This document shows positions 17,371 through 25,002 of a stretch of DNA of 64,000 nt, piece after piece. The position numbers were made by a program, and so were the translations under genes. A model generated the notes under the pieces. It had not been told where the DNA came from and searched no databases. It worked only from the letters and a program-made list of their open reading frames with translations. Origin of the DNA: DATHVR01 sp035461175 (GTDB lineage: Bacteria; Actinomycetota; Acidimicrobiia; Spongiisociales; ZC4RG35); assembly GCA_035461175.1 (NCBI GenBank), contig DATHVR010000073.1, forward strand, positions 10,335 to 74,334, read 5' to 3'. The number at the start of each line of letters is the position of its first letter. The stretch's first letter is position 1.

Positions 17371-18483
17371 CTAGCCGATCACCGCTCCCAGGGACGCCCG
17401 GATCGCCTTCCATCCGTCCCGGCGCGGATCGAGGAGATCGAAGTGGCGAGTGCCGGCCAGGACAGTGACGTCCACCCCGGCTCCTTCACCCCCGAGGCTC
17501 TCGCCGTAAGCAATGGTCTGGGAAGACGGCACCACCGGATCGTCTTCACCGTGGACCAGGGCCAGGTGGCCGCCGGGGCGGCCGGCCCGCATGGGGTCGG
17601 TGCGGTGCTGCGGGTCGAAGGCGGGGACCGCCCCCGGGCCGAGGTCGTGCTCGTCGGCCACCGCCAGGTCGTAGATGCCCGCCACGCCGACGGTGAGTCG
17701 CTGGGGGGTGGGGGCGCTGAGCGCATGCCACACCGCCAGGTGGGCACCGGCGGAGTGGCCGACCACCGCCACCTCCGGCACCTCCAGCCAGTCCCGGGCA
17801 CGATGGATGGCACGAGCGACGTCGGCGGTGGTGGCCACAAACCCACCGCCCGACCCCACCCGGCGGTACTCGATGCTGGCCACCGCCACTCCTTCGGTGG
17901 CGAGATCTACCGCCCAGCCCTCCACCGTGTCGAGACCCCAGGCGTCGGACCAGAAGCCGCCGTGGACGAGGACCACGCCCACGTCGCCCCCCGATCCCCG
18001 CATGTGCATGACCTGGTCAGGGTGCGGCCCGTAGCGTCCGATCAGCGGAGGGTTGACCTGGCGATGGACGAGGTGTCGCAGGGCGGCCCTGTAACCCTCG
18101 GCGCCGCGTCCGAAGACCGAGAGAACACAGGCGGGTGCCACGGTCGAACGCCGTCTCCACCGCTCGCGACCCCGCACGTTGGAGAGGTGCACCTCCACCG
18201 CCGGCGTCTCCACCGCCAGCAGGGCGTCGTGCAGTGCCTGGGAGGTGTGGGTGAGCGCCCCCGGGTTGATCACTATCCCGGCACTGTCCCGGGCGGAGTG
18301 GATCGCCTCGACGATGGCGCCCTCGTGGTTGCTCTGGATCCAGCGGATCTCCAATCCCAGATCGTCGCCCCAGCCCCGAACCCGGGCGGCGAGCTCGCTC
18401 AGTGTCAGAGCTCCATAGACCTCGGGTTGGCGCCGGCCGAGCAGGTCGAGGTTGGGGCCGTTCACACAGACGACGGTGGGCAT
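17371..18483 (-). CDS. Fusion of type II 3-dehydroquinate dehydratase and alpha/beta hydrolase
   Basis: A 370-residue two-domain protein. Residues 1-145 are a type II dehydroquinase (shikimate pathway, 3-dehydroquinate to 3-dehydroshikimate): NGPNLDLLGRRQPEVYG with the loop Arg17/Arg18 and Tyr23, INPGALTHTS with Asn73, and VEVHLSN with His99 are all present. A short linker leads into an alpha/beta hydrolase (about 165-370) with HGGFW, nucleophile Ser244 in GHSAGAHLA, Asp315 in HGEDDPVVP and His347 in GTRHFDLLDP, closest in style to kynurenine-formamidase or arylformamidase-like enzymes. Both active sites look complete. The frame is continuous and the start follows a TAACCT box by 6 nt. The role of the hydrolase half is unknown. 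Confidence 0.85.
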   Translation of the reverse strand: MPTVVCVNGPNLDLLGRRQPEVYGALTLSELAARVRGWGDDLGLEIRWIQSNHEGAIVEAIHSARDSAGIVINPGALTHTSQALHDALLAVETPAVEVHLSNVRGRERWRRRSTVAPACVLSVFGRGAEGYRAALRHLVHRQVNPPLIGRYGPHPDQVMHMRGSGGDVGVVLVHGGFWSDAWGLDTVEGWAVDLATEGVAVASIEYRRVGSGGGFVATTADVARAIHRARDWLEVPEVAVVGHSAGAHLAVWHALSAPTPQRLTVGVAGIYDLAVADEHDLGPGAVPAFDPQHRTDPMRAGRPGGHLALVHGEDDPVVPSSQTIAYGESLGGEGAGVDVTVLAGTRHFDLLDPRRDGWKAIRASLGAVIG

Positions 18484-18489
18484 CGGCAG

Positions 18490-18495
18490 AGGTTA
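18490..18495 (-). promoter_or_regulatory. -10 box of the dehydroquinase fusion gene
   Basis: TAACCT on the minus strand sits 6 nt before the ATG at 18483 with no ribosome-binding site, pointing to a leaderless transcript. Confidence 0.5.
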
Positions 18496-18517
18496 GGCCG
18501 AATGGGTGCTTGCCCCC

Positions 18518-18525
18518 TATAGGAT
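18518..18525 (+). promoter_or_regulatory. Candidate -10 region of the 18.6 kb lipoprotein gene
   Basis: TATAGGAT on the plus strand, 63 nt before the ATG at 18589. It lies within 30 bases of the divergent TAACCT box of the neighbouring gene. Confidence 0.4.
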
Positions 18526-18588
18526 GATCGCTTCCGAGAACGAGCGACGGGAACCATTGGCGGGTTCCCCGACGTCTTGAGGGGGACG

Positions 18589-19386
18589 ATGCCCACTTCC
18601 TGCGATGCTCCGGCCACGATGCCTGCCCGGGTCCGGTTCCGACCGGCCCTGGTCGGTCTGGCGCTGCTCGCACTGGCTACGACTGCATGCTCCGATGAGG
18701 CCCTGGGAAAGCTGGGAGGAAGGTCGTCGGACTGGATCGGCGAAGTCGCCACCACCGCCACGACCACCACCACCATCGCCCCCTCGCGAACCCGGCCCGC
18801 CACCGCTGTCGACTGGCACAACGACGAGTTGGGCGAGCCCGAACCCGAGGCGACGCCCGACGAGGTGCTGGCGGCGGTGTTCGCCCGGGCGGGCGACAGC
18901 TCCCAGTACCTCCAGGCGTCCCGGGCCGAGATCGCCGCCGCCGTTCCCGAGGTCGCCTTCCCCGAGACGGTGCCGGCCTCGGTGGGCTACATAACCTCCC
19001 AGTTGGTCATCGAAAGCCGGATCCTGCGCCTCTCCGCCGAGCCCACCGTGGCGTTCGGGCTCTGGTCGGTCGAGCCCTATACACGCTCCCGCTCGGTGGG
19101 CCAGGTGGCCATCCTCAACGTGTCGACTGATCCCAACGGCGCCGAGGTAGCCAACGACCCCAACGTCGAGGCGACCTGTGCCGCCTTCACCGGAGAGAAC
19201 CGGGTGTGCGGGATGGAGGACTTCCTCGAGCAGCCGGTGTGGCGCCTGGAAGGCGAGAGCGGGGTCACCCATCTGTGGTATCAGGGTCAGTACCGCTACG
19301 AGCTCGAAGGTCGGATCGACGAGGAGGTAATGCACGAGGTCATAGCGTCGATGACCTCGCTGGCCGATCTCCTCCCGGCCGGCTGA
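18589..19386 (+). CDS. Hypothetical lipoprotein
   Basis: A 265-residue exported protein of unknown function. After a basic start, a signal peptide (RPALVGLALLALATTAC) ends in a lipobox, followed by a Thr-rich linker (TTATTTTTI) and a soluble domain of about 190 residues with two or three Cys residues. I see no known domain. Start choice is between ATG 18589, with GAGGGGG just upstream, a TTG at 18577 in the same frame, and ATG 18619, directly before the signal peptide; I prefer 18589. It lies 51 bases before the ABC transporter on the same strand but has its own promoter-like TATAGGAT. Confidence 0.65.
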   Translation: MPTSCDAPATMPARVRFRPALVGLALLALATTACSDEALGKLGGRSSDWIGEVATTATTTTTIAPSRTRPATAVDWHNDELGEPEPEATPDEVLAAVFARAGDSSQYLQASRAEIAAAVPEVAFPETVPASVGYITSQLVIESRILRLSAEPTVAFGLWSVEPYTRSRSVGQVAILNVSTDPNGAEVANDPNVEATCAAFTGENRVCGMEDFLEQPVWRLEGESGVTHLWYQGQYRYELEGRIDEEVMHEVIASMTSLADLLPAG

Positions 19387-19413
19387 CCCTCCCGGAACCC
19401 GGGACCCGGCCCG

Positions 19414-19419
19414 TATCCT
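19414..19419 (+). promoter_or_regulatory. Candidate -10 box of the ABC transporter gene
   Basis: TATCCT on the plus strand. It would start transcription just before the CGGAGG ribosome-binding site at 19426-19431, giving a leader of about 12 nt. Confidence 0.4.
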
Positions 19420-19437
19420 GATCGGCGGAGGTCGACC

Positions 19438-21336
19438 ATCTACCACGGCAGCGGCTGGCGCAGCTACATCCAGTACGACGAGGACCAGGATCGTCCCGAT
19501 CTGGACCGCACCCTGCTCAAGCGGGTGTGGTCGTATGCCGTGCCCTACCGCCGCTACCTGCTCGGGATCCTGGTCACGGTGCTGGTCATCAGCGGGCTGG
19601 GCGTGGTGCCGGCGATCCTGATCCGCTACATCATCGACGACGCCTTCGTCAACCGCGACATGGGTCTCCTCACCGTCCTCGGGGCGGGGATGCTGGCCGT
19701 GCCGGTGATCTCGGCCCTGGTCGGGATCGTCCAGCGGTGGTGGTCGTCGAGGGCGGGGGAGGGAATCATCTTCGATCTCCGCTCACAACTCTTCGCGCAT
19801 CTGTCACGGATGTCACTGCGCTTCTTCACCGCCACCAAGACCGGCGAGCTGATGAACCGGCTCAACAGTGACGTGATCGGCGCCCAGCAGGCCATCACCG
19901 GCACGTTCGTCACGATCCTCTCCAACCTGGTGGCGGTGGTGGCGGCGCTGGTGGTGATGCTGGCGGCGGACTGGCGCCTGACCCTGCTGGCGCTGGCGGC
20001 GATGCCGCTGTTCGTGATTCCCGCCCGCCGGGTGGCACGGACCCTGCGCACCATCACCGAATCGCAGATGGAGCGCAACGCCGCCATGTCGGGAATCCTC
20101 CAGGAGGCCTTCAACGTCAGCGGCGCCCTGTTGATCAGGTTGTTCGGTCAGAGTGCCGCCGAGCAGAGGCGCTTCGAACGGGAGGCGGCCGCGGTGCGCG
20201 ACCTGGGCGTGCGCCGGGCGATGGTGGGACGCTGGTTCTTCGCCTCGCTCGGCCTCATCAGCGCTGTGGGTACGGCGGCCATCTTCTGGGTGGGTGGATG
20301 GCTGGTGATCCGAGGAGAGATGGATCCCGGCGTGGTGGTGATGTTCGCCACGCTCCTGGTCCAGCTCTACGGACCACTCTCCGGCCTGTCCAACAGCCGG
20401 GTCGAGTTCGCCACCTCGCTGGTCTCATTCGAGCGGGTCTTCGAAGTTCTCGACCTGGAGATCGACATCCCCCAGCCGGTCGACCCGGTGCAACTCGACC
20501 GCGTCGACGGCGAGGTCGTTCTCGAAAAGGTCTCTTTCCAGTATGGGAGCGGCGACTCCGCCGGCCTGGCGGCGGTCAAGCGGTGGCGCGACACCGGCTC
20601 CGACATCGACGCCCAGGCGATGGCCCCCACCCGGGCGTGGGCAATCGAGGACGTCAGCTTCCGGGCCGCGCCGGGCACCCTTACCGCGCTGGTGGGGCCG
20701 TCGGGAGCAGGAAAGACCACCATCTCCTATCTGATCCCCCGCCTGTATGACGTCAGCGAAGGAGCGGTGCGGATCGACGGGCACGACGTCCGCACCCTCG
20801 CTCTCGAGACGATCTCCGCGGCGATCGGCGTCGTCACTCAGGAGACCTATCTGTTCCACGACACGATCGCCGCCAACCTGCGCTATGCCCGCCCCGACGC
20901 CGGCGAAGACGAACTCGAGCAAGCCGCCGAGGCAGCCAACATCGCCGAGCTGATCCGGGCCATGCCCAACGGCTTCAACACCATCGTGGGGGAACGTGGC
21001 TACCGGCTCTCCGGCGGCGAGAAACAGCGCCTGGCCATCGCCCGGGTCATCCTCAAGGATCCCCGGATCCTGATCCTGGATGAGGCCACCTCCCATCTCG
21101 ACTCCCGTTCCGAGGCTCTGATCCAGGAGGCGCTGGAGCGCTTAATGGAGGGCCGGACCGCCCTGGTCATCGCCCATCGGCTCTCCACGGTGCGCTCGGC
21201 CGATCAGATCCTGGTCCTCGACCAGGGACGACTCGTCGAGACCGGCACTCACGAGGAGCTGGTGGAGGCGGGTGGCCTCTACACCACCCTGTACCGAACC
21301 CAGTTCCGGGAAGAAGCCCCCGTCCTCGACAGCTGA
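19438..21336 (+). CDS. ABC exporter, fused membrane and ATPase domains
   Basis: A homo- or heterodimeric ABC half-transporter. Six membrane helices (about residues 45-330) are followed by a nucleotide-binding domain with Walker A GPSGAGKTT, Q-loop VVTQETYLF, signature LSGGEKQR, Walker B ILILDEATSHLD and H-loop AHRLSTV, so it should hydrolyse ATP. The substrate (lipid, drug or peptide) cannot be told. The start is odd. The first in-frame ATG, GTG or TTG is GTG 19525, with no ribosome-binding site, and using it would cut off YHGSGWRSYIQYDEDQ, a typical N-terminus for this family. A CGGAGG at 19426-19431 is 6 nt from an ATC codon at 19438, which I take as the likely start (632 residues); otherwise use 19525 (603 residues). 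Confidence 0.88.
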   Translation: MYHGSGWRSYIQYDEDQDRPDLDRTLLKRVWSYAVPYRRYLLGILVTVLVISGLGVVPAILIRYIIDDAFVNRDMGLLTVLGAGMLAVPVISALVGIVQRWWSSRAGEGIIFDLRSQLFAHLSRMSLRFFTATKTGELMNRLNSDVIGAQQAITGTFVTILSNLVAVVAALVVMLAADWRLTLLALAAMPLFVIPARRVARTLRTITESQMERNAAMSGILQEAFNVSGALLIRLFGQSAAEQRRFEREAAAVRDLGVRRAMVGRWFFASLGLISAVGTAAIFWVGGWLVIRGEMDPGVVVMFATLLVQLYGPLSGLSNSRVEFATSLVSFERVFEVLDLEIDIPQPVDPVQLDRVDGEVVLEKVSFQYGSGDSAGLAAVKRWRDTGSDIDAQAMAPTRAWAIEDVSFRAAPGTLTALVGPSGAGKTTISYLIPRLYDVSEGAVRIDGHDVRTLALETISAAIGVVTQETYLFHDTIAANLRYARPDAGEDELEQAAEAANIAELIRAMPNGFNTIVGERGYRLSGGEKQRLAIARVILKDPRILILDEATSHLDSRSEALIQEALERLMEGRTALVIAHRLSTVRSADQILVLDQGRLVETGTHEELVEAGGLYTTLYRTQFREEAPVLDS

Positions 21337-21373
21337 CGGTTCCGCGGCTACCGGTGTCTGGGCCGGGCCTGGC

Positions 21374-21766
21374 TCAGGCTCCCCGGGTGAGGTTGTCGAC
21401 CATGAGGTCATCGGGGGTGGCGAGCATGAGTACCCGGCCGTCGGAGGCGATCCACAGGTCGGTGGCGGCCCGCATCCACACCCCCTCGGGGAGTACGGCC
21501 AGCGCCGCCTTACGCCCCCGGGCGGGCCGGTAGACCAGAACCCGACGGGCGGGAGCCCCGACCGCCGGCAGCGGACCGACGAGGTCGAAGTTGCCGAACA
21601 GGCCGGCGATGCCTTCGGCCGGGTCGAGCGGCCCCCGTGCCCCGAAGAACTCGAGCAGCCCGCACTGGCCGCAGGCGATGACCCCGATCCGGCCGACGGT
21701 CTGGAGAGCGTGGCGGCATTCGTCCGAGGTAGTGGTGTTGCCGGTTTCGTCGATGTGGATTGCCAT
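21374..21766 (-). CDS. Hypothetical protein
   Basis: A 130-residue soluble protein that I do not recognise. It contains a CGQC pair in GVIACGQCGLLEFFG and later a beta-rich segment (RRVLVYRPARGRKAALAVLP, then DGRVLMLATPDDLMV). The CxxC could be a redox or metal site, but only one pair is present. The start at ATG 21766 is uncertain; a TTG three codons earlier is in frame. It is convergent with the ABC transporter and lies 37 bases downstream of the Usp gene on the same strand, so it may share its transcript. Confidence 0.55.
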   Translation of the reverse strand: MAIHIDETGNTTTSDECRHALQTVGRIGVIACGQCGLLEFFGARGPLDPAEGIAGLFGNFDLVGPLPAVGAPARRVLVYRPARGRKAALAVLPEGVWMRAATDLWIASDGRVLMLATPDDLMVDNLTRGA

Positions 21767-21803
21767 GTCCGTCAAGCTACGAGACGGGTGTGACAGATTC
21801 CGC

Positions 21804-22307
21804 TCAGATCTCCAGCCGGGGCATCTCGAACGTGTCCTCGAGGCGCGGCCCCGGCACCAGGAGGATGGGACGGAGGGACTGTTCCATCACCCGTGAGGAG
21901 ACGCTGCGCCACGCCTCTTCCGTGAAGAGTCGGCGGGTGGCGCCCATCACCAGCATGTCGGCCTCGAACTCCTCGGCAGTATCGATGATGGCGCGGGCAG
22001 GGTCGTCGCCCTCCACAAAGCGAACCTCGGCTTCGAGGCCCTCGGCGGCGAGGGCGGCGATGATCGGATCCACCGCCCGCCGGCCCCGTTCCTCGAGATA
22101 GGACAAGGCTTTGGCCTCGGGATCGCCCCGCTCGTCGTCGGCGAGCAAGGAGCGCCGGTCCTCGTCGTCGAGAGCATCGAGGAAGGTGCGCGGCACCTGG
22201 ATCACGGTCATGACCCTGAACACGCCGTCCTCGCCGCCCAGTCGCCGGCACAGTTCGGCAACGGGGACAGGGGGAAGCACGCCGGTGGTGGCGATGAGGA
22301 TTCTCAC
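21804..22307 (-). CDS. Universal stress protein-like protein
   Basis: A 167-residue Usp-fold protein. The first strand reads VRILIATTGVLPPVPVAEL, then there is an insertion rich in Asp, Glu and Arg (ALDDEDRRSLLADDERGD), and the family ending DMLVMGATRRLFTEEAW to SLRPILLVPG. The glycine-rich ATP signature of the 7.9 kb Usp is not intact here (GATRRLF), so this copy probably does not bind ATP in the usual way. I start at GTG 22307, 10 nt after a TAACCT box on the minus strand; the frame is open a little further. It is divergent from the flavin reductase gene and their -10 boxes overlap. Confidence 0.72.
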   Translation of the reverse strand: MRILIATTGVLPPVPVAELCRRLGGEDGVFRVMTVIQVPRTFLDALDDEDRRSLLADDERGDPEAKALSYLEERGRRAVDPIIAALAAEGLEAEVRFVEGDDPARAIIDTAEEFEADMLVMGATRRLFTEEAWRSVSSRVMEQSLRPILLVPGPRLEDTFEMPRLEI

Positions 22308-22317
22308 GACCTCGGTC

Positions 22318-22327
22318 AGGTTAGGGT
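22318..22327. promoter_or_regulatory. Overlapping divergent -10 boxes
   Basis: The minus strand reads TAACCT (22323 to 22318), 10 nt before the Usp GTG. The plus strand reads TAGGGT (22322 to 22327), upstream of the flavin reductase ribosome-binding site. The two hexamers share two bases, so both promoters cannot be open at the same time. Confidence 0.5.
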
Positions 22328-22357
22328 TCGACGGGAGCAAGCGTCGAGGAGACCGAG

Positions 22358-22870
22358 ATGAACCAAGTCAATCCAGAAACGATCAACCAGGTCACGTTCA
22401 AGATCCCCAACGCCTTGGCCCTGGTCGGATCGCGCTCGGGCGACACCTGGAACGGCATGACCACCTCGTGGATAACCCAACTCTCGATGGAACCTGTCCT
22501 GGTGGGTATCGGCGTCGACAACAAGGCCGTCACCCACCGCCTGATCAGCGAATCGGGTGTGTTCACGGTGAACCTGTGGTTGCCCGAGGAGACCCGGGTG
22601 TTCGTGAAGTTCTCCAAGCCCGCCGAGAAGGAGGGCATGACCCTCAACGGCTGGGAGATCCGCGAGGGGGTCACCGGCGCGCCCATCTTCGAGGACGCCA
22701 TCGCCTGGTTCGAGTGCGAGGTACGTCAATCCCACGACCTCGGCACCCACACCCTGTTCATCGGAGAGATCGTGGCGGCGGGAGCCGACCCCGAACATGC
22801 CGAGGGCCGGGCTGCGGCCATGAGCGACACCCGCATGAAATACGGCGGAGTCAAACGCGGCGGCCACTGA
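22358..22870 (+). CDS. Flavin reductase-like domain protein
   Basis: A 170-residue protein of the flavin reductase (split-barrel, FMN-binding) family. The start KIPNALALVGSRSG, the NGMTTSWITQLSMEPVLVGIG block (FMN-phosphate and isoalloxazine region) and SGVFTVNLWLPEE are typical, and the length is normal. Such enzymes reduce FMN or FAD with NAD(P)H, or serve as flavin partners of monooxygenases; no monooxygenase gene lies nearby. The ATG has GAGGAG 7 nt upstream. A second family member is at 51.9 kb. The 3' flank carries a long inverted repeat. Confidence 0.8.
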   Translation: MNQVNPETINQVTFKIPNALALVGSRSGDTWNGMTTSWITQLSMEPVLVGIGVDNKAVTHRLISESGVFTVNLWLPEETRVFVKFSKPAEKEGMTLNGWEIREGVTGAPIFEDAIAWFECEVRQSHDLGTHTLFIGEIVAAGADPEHAEGRAAAMSDTRMKYGGVKRGGH

Positions 22871-22882
22871 GTGATAAGTAAT

Positions 22883-23005
22883 AGGTGGTAGGTGGTAGGT
22901 ACCTCGCTGCCGGGACCACCTTGATAGATACCCCCGGGCCAACGGTGAACACCGTGAGCAGAGACGGCGGGTACGACGACGATGCTGACCTACCACCTAC
23001 CACCC
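22883..23005. repeat. Long inverted repeat of GGTGGTA motifs
   Basis: The left arm 22883-22900 (AGGTGGTAGGTGGTAGGT) is the complement of the right arm 22988-23005 at 17 of 18 positions, with an 87-nt loop. It lies between the convergent flavin reductase and DUF4032 genes. Its words (GGTGGTAGGT, GATAAGTAAT) recur in variant form at about 45.0 kb. It could act as a bidirectional terminator or as a dispersed REP-like element. Confidence 0.6.
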
Positions 23006-23054
23006 ATGACTCACCACCGCTCCCGGCCAGGCAGGCTCACCCGTCGACCTCGTC

Positions 23055-24254
23055 CTAGCCCGGCGGGGGGTAGCCGGGGCGGCCGGCGGCGACCCAATCG
23101 GCCAGGGCCTCGGAGGTGGCGACATCCCGACCCTGGTCCGTCGCCATGATGTAGCGATGATGGAGGAGGTCGCAGTAGGCCTGGACCGGGTCGCTGACCC
23201 CCTCGATCTCACGCAGGCGGGCGATGGTGGGCTCGAATTCCCCCGCCCGCCAGCGTACGGCGGCGACGCTCTTCTTGGCGGGGGACTCGGCACCCCTGCG
23301 GGCCTGGAAATAGAAGAGATCGCTGAGAATCTGCCGGGCCTGATTCTCCAGAGCCTCCACCCCGGTCAGGTCGCGGAGACGCTGACGGTGGAAGGTACGT
23401 CCGCCCAGGCTCAGCTTGAAACGCAGTTCCGACCCCCCCGCCACCGGGACCAGGTCCACCTCCTCGACATCGAATCCGAGGGCGTTGATCCGCTGGATCC
23501 GCTCGGCGATCCGGTAACGCTCACCGGCCGGGATCACCTCTTCGTGACGGAGCTCACGCCACAGGTCGTGGTAGCGCTCGGCGATCTCTTCACCCAGGGC
23601 CAGGTCGGCCTCGTCCAGGGTCTTGTTCGCCTGGGCGGCGATGTCGGCCATGCCGCCGGCGACGTTCTCGACCATGATGGCGATGTCCTCGTCCCGGCGA
23701 CCGTCGGATAACCCATCGGTATGGATGGAGGCGGTCTCGGCGTCGACCATGACGGTCTTGAGGGCGTCGGCGTCCCAGCGGTAGAGGACGTTCGAGAGCG
23801 AGCAGTCGCCCCAGAAACAGTTGGTCAGGTGGAGCTGGACGAGGAGGTAGGCGAAGGCGTCCAGCATGCGGGTCCGGTTGAGCCCGAAGCCGGGCCCGGC
23901 GAGCAGCTCGCGATAGGAGAATGAGAAGGATTCGTAGAGCGTGATCAGGGCGGCCGATTCCTCGTCGTGGCGGTCGGAGGTGCGGTCGGTGACGATCCCC
24001 ACCGGGGTCACCGCCGGGGCGGCGCTGTTCTCCAGCCGGCGCAGTACCTCGTAGTCGTTGCGGGCCGCCCGCTCCGGCAGCTCCTTGATCACGTAGATGT
24101 GACCCCCGGTCTCCAGGAACCTGACCGTGTGGCGGGAGATCCCCTTGGGGAGCTCGATCAGCTGGGGGATGTCCCATCGGGTCAGCGAGCGCGACCATGG
24201 GTAGTCGAGAAAGTCGGGATGTCCGGCCCGAATGGTTATGCTCGGTGGGGGCAT
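23055..24254 (-). CDS. DUF4032 protein with kinase-like N-terminal domain
   Basis: A 399-residue cytoplasmic protein. The N-terminal half has a lipopolysaccharide-kinase/RIO-like kinase pattern: HIYVIKELPERAARNDYEVL supplies a Lys and a Glu, the catalytic loop reads FWGDCSLSNVLY with Asp and Asn, and TVMVDAETASIH supplies a metal-binding Asp. The C-terminal half (from about residue 215) is the DUF4032 region with LSLGGRTFHRQRLRDLTG. I infer a small-molecule or protein phosphotransferase, but the substrate is unknown. The ATG follows a TAGCCT box by 7 nt. Confidence 0.8.
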   Translation of the reverse strand: MPPPSITIRAGHPDFLDYPWSRSLTRWDIPQLIELPKGISRHTVRFLETGGHIYVIKELPERAARNDYEVLRRLENSAAPAVTPVGIVTDRTSDRHDEESAALITLYESFSFSYRELLAGPGFGLNRTRMLDAFAYLLVQLHLTNCFWGDCSLSNVLYRWDADALKTVMVDAETASIHTDGLSDGRRDEDIAIMVENVAGGMADIAAQANKTLDEADLALGEEIAERYHDLWRELRHEEVIPAGERYRIAERIQRINALGFDVEEVDLVPVAGGSELRFKLSLGGRTFHRQRLRDLTGVEALENQARQILSDLFYFQARRGAESPAKKSVAAVRWRAGEFEPTIARLREIEGVSDPVQAYCDLLHHRYIMATDQGRDVATSEALADWVAAGRPGYPPPG

Positions 24255-24261
24255 GGCGGAC

Positions 24262-24267
24262 AGGCTA
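24262..24267 (-). promoter_or_regulatory. -10 box of the DUF4032 gene
   Basis: TAGCCT on the minus strand, 7 nt before the ATG at 24254, without a ribosome-binding site; leaderless type. Confidence 0.5.
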
Positions 24268-24402
24268 TTCGCCGCACCGCCTCAGGGCCCGGATCGGCTG
24301 TGCTGGGCCGTCGGACCCATGGCGGAGGGTTTTCCGGTAACACATCATGTTCCCGGGCGACTGACACAATGTACGCCCGCCTCCCCTCCCAACAGAAGAT
24401 AA

Positions 24403-24999
24403 ATGACACCGCGTAACCAGCGAGACCGAGACCTGCTGCTCCAGGCGATGGAACACATCGTCGAAGATCTCCATGGACACGTCCACCGGGTGGCCGACCT
24501 GGCCGTGGCACTGGGACGCACTCTCGATCTAGGTGACGCCGACATCGCCCGTCTCGGGTTGGTCGGCGTCTTACACGACGTCGGCAAGGTACACGTCGAC
24601 CCCACCATCCTGGCCAAGCCGGGGCCGCTCGATCCGATCGAACTCGATCACATGCGCCGGCATCCCGAGCTCGGATTCGCCATGACGGTGGACCGCTTCG
24701 ACCGCCGTGTCTCCGAGGCAATTCTCTATCACCATGAACGGTATGACGGGGCGGGCTACCCCTTCGGCCTCGCCGGCGTGGAGATTCCGGTACTGGCGCG
24801 GATCGTCCTGGTGGCGGACGCATTCGACGCCATGGTCAGCCATCGTTCCTACCAGCCGGCGCTGCCCGCTGAGATGGCGGTGGAGGAGATCAACCTCTTC
24901 GCCGGATCTCAGTTCGACCCGATGGTGGTGGAGGCGTTCAACGACGTCACCCGGCGCGGCCGCCTCCCGGTCGGTCCCACCGTGGCCGCCGGTTCCTGA
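24403..24999 (+). CDS. Stand-alone HD-GYP domain phosphohydrolase
   Basis: A 198-residue protein consisting almost only of an HD-GYP domain, the family that hydrolyses cyclic di-GMP or related cyclic dinucleotides. Metal ligands are visible: His26/His28 region (HGHVHRV), His58-Asp59 in LHDVGKV, and His110-His111 in YHHERYDGAGYP, where GYP occupies residues 118-120, then ADAFDAMVSHRSY. There is no N-terminal sensor or receiver domain, so input must come from a partner or from expression. The region upstream is pyrimidine-rich and I see only a weak AGAAGA ribosome-binding site. It is convergent with the crotonase gene, 3 bases apart. Confidence 0.88.
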   Translation: MTPRNQRDRDLLLQAMEHIVEDLHGHVHRVADLAVALGRTLDLGDADIARLGLVGVLHDVGKVHVDPTILAKPGPLDPIELDHMRRHPELGFAMTVDRFDRRVSEAILYHHERYDGAGYPFGLAGVEIPVLARIVLVADAFDAMVSHRSYQPALPAEMAVEEINLFAGSQFDPMVVEAFNDVTRRGRLPVGPTVAAGS

Positions 25000-25002
25000 A
25001 CC

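Noticed and set aside
19525..19527. GTG 19525 as the ABC transporter start
   Set aside because: No ribosome-binding site, and it would remove a family-typical N-terminus that follows a well-placed CGGAGG and an ATC codon; kept only as a fallback.
22871..23054. CRISPR array or mobile-element end at the GGTGGTA repeats
   Set aside because: The repeats are contiguous low-complexity words and one inverted pair, without regular spacers, transposase or target-site duplication.
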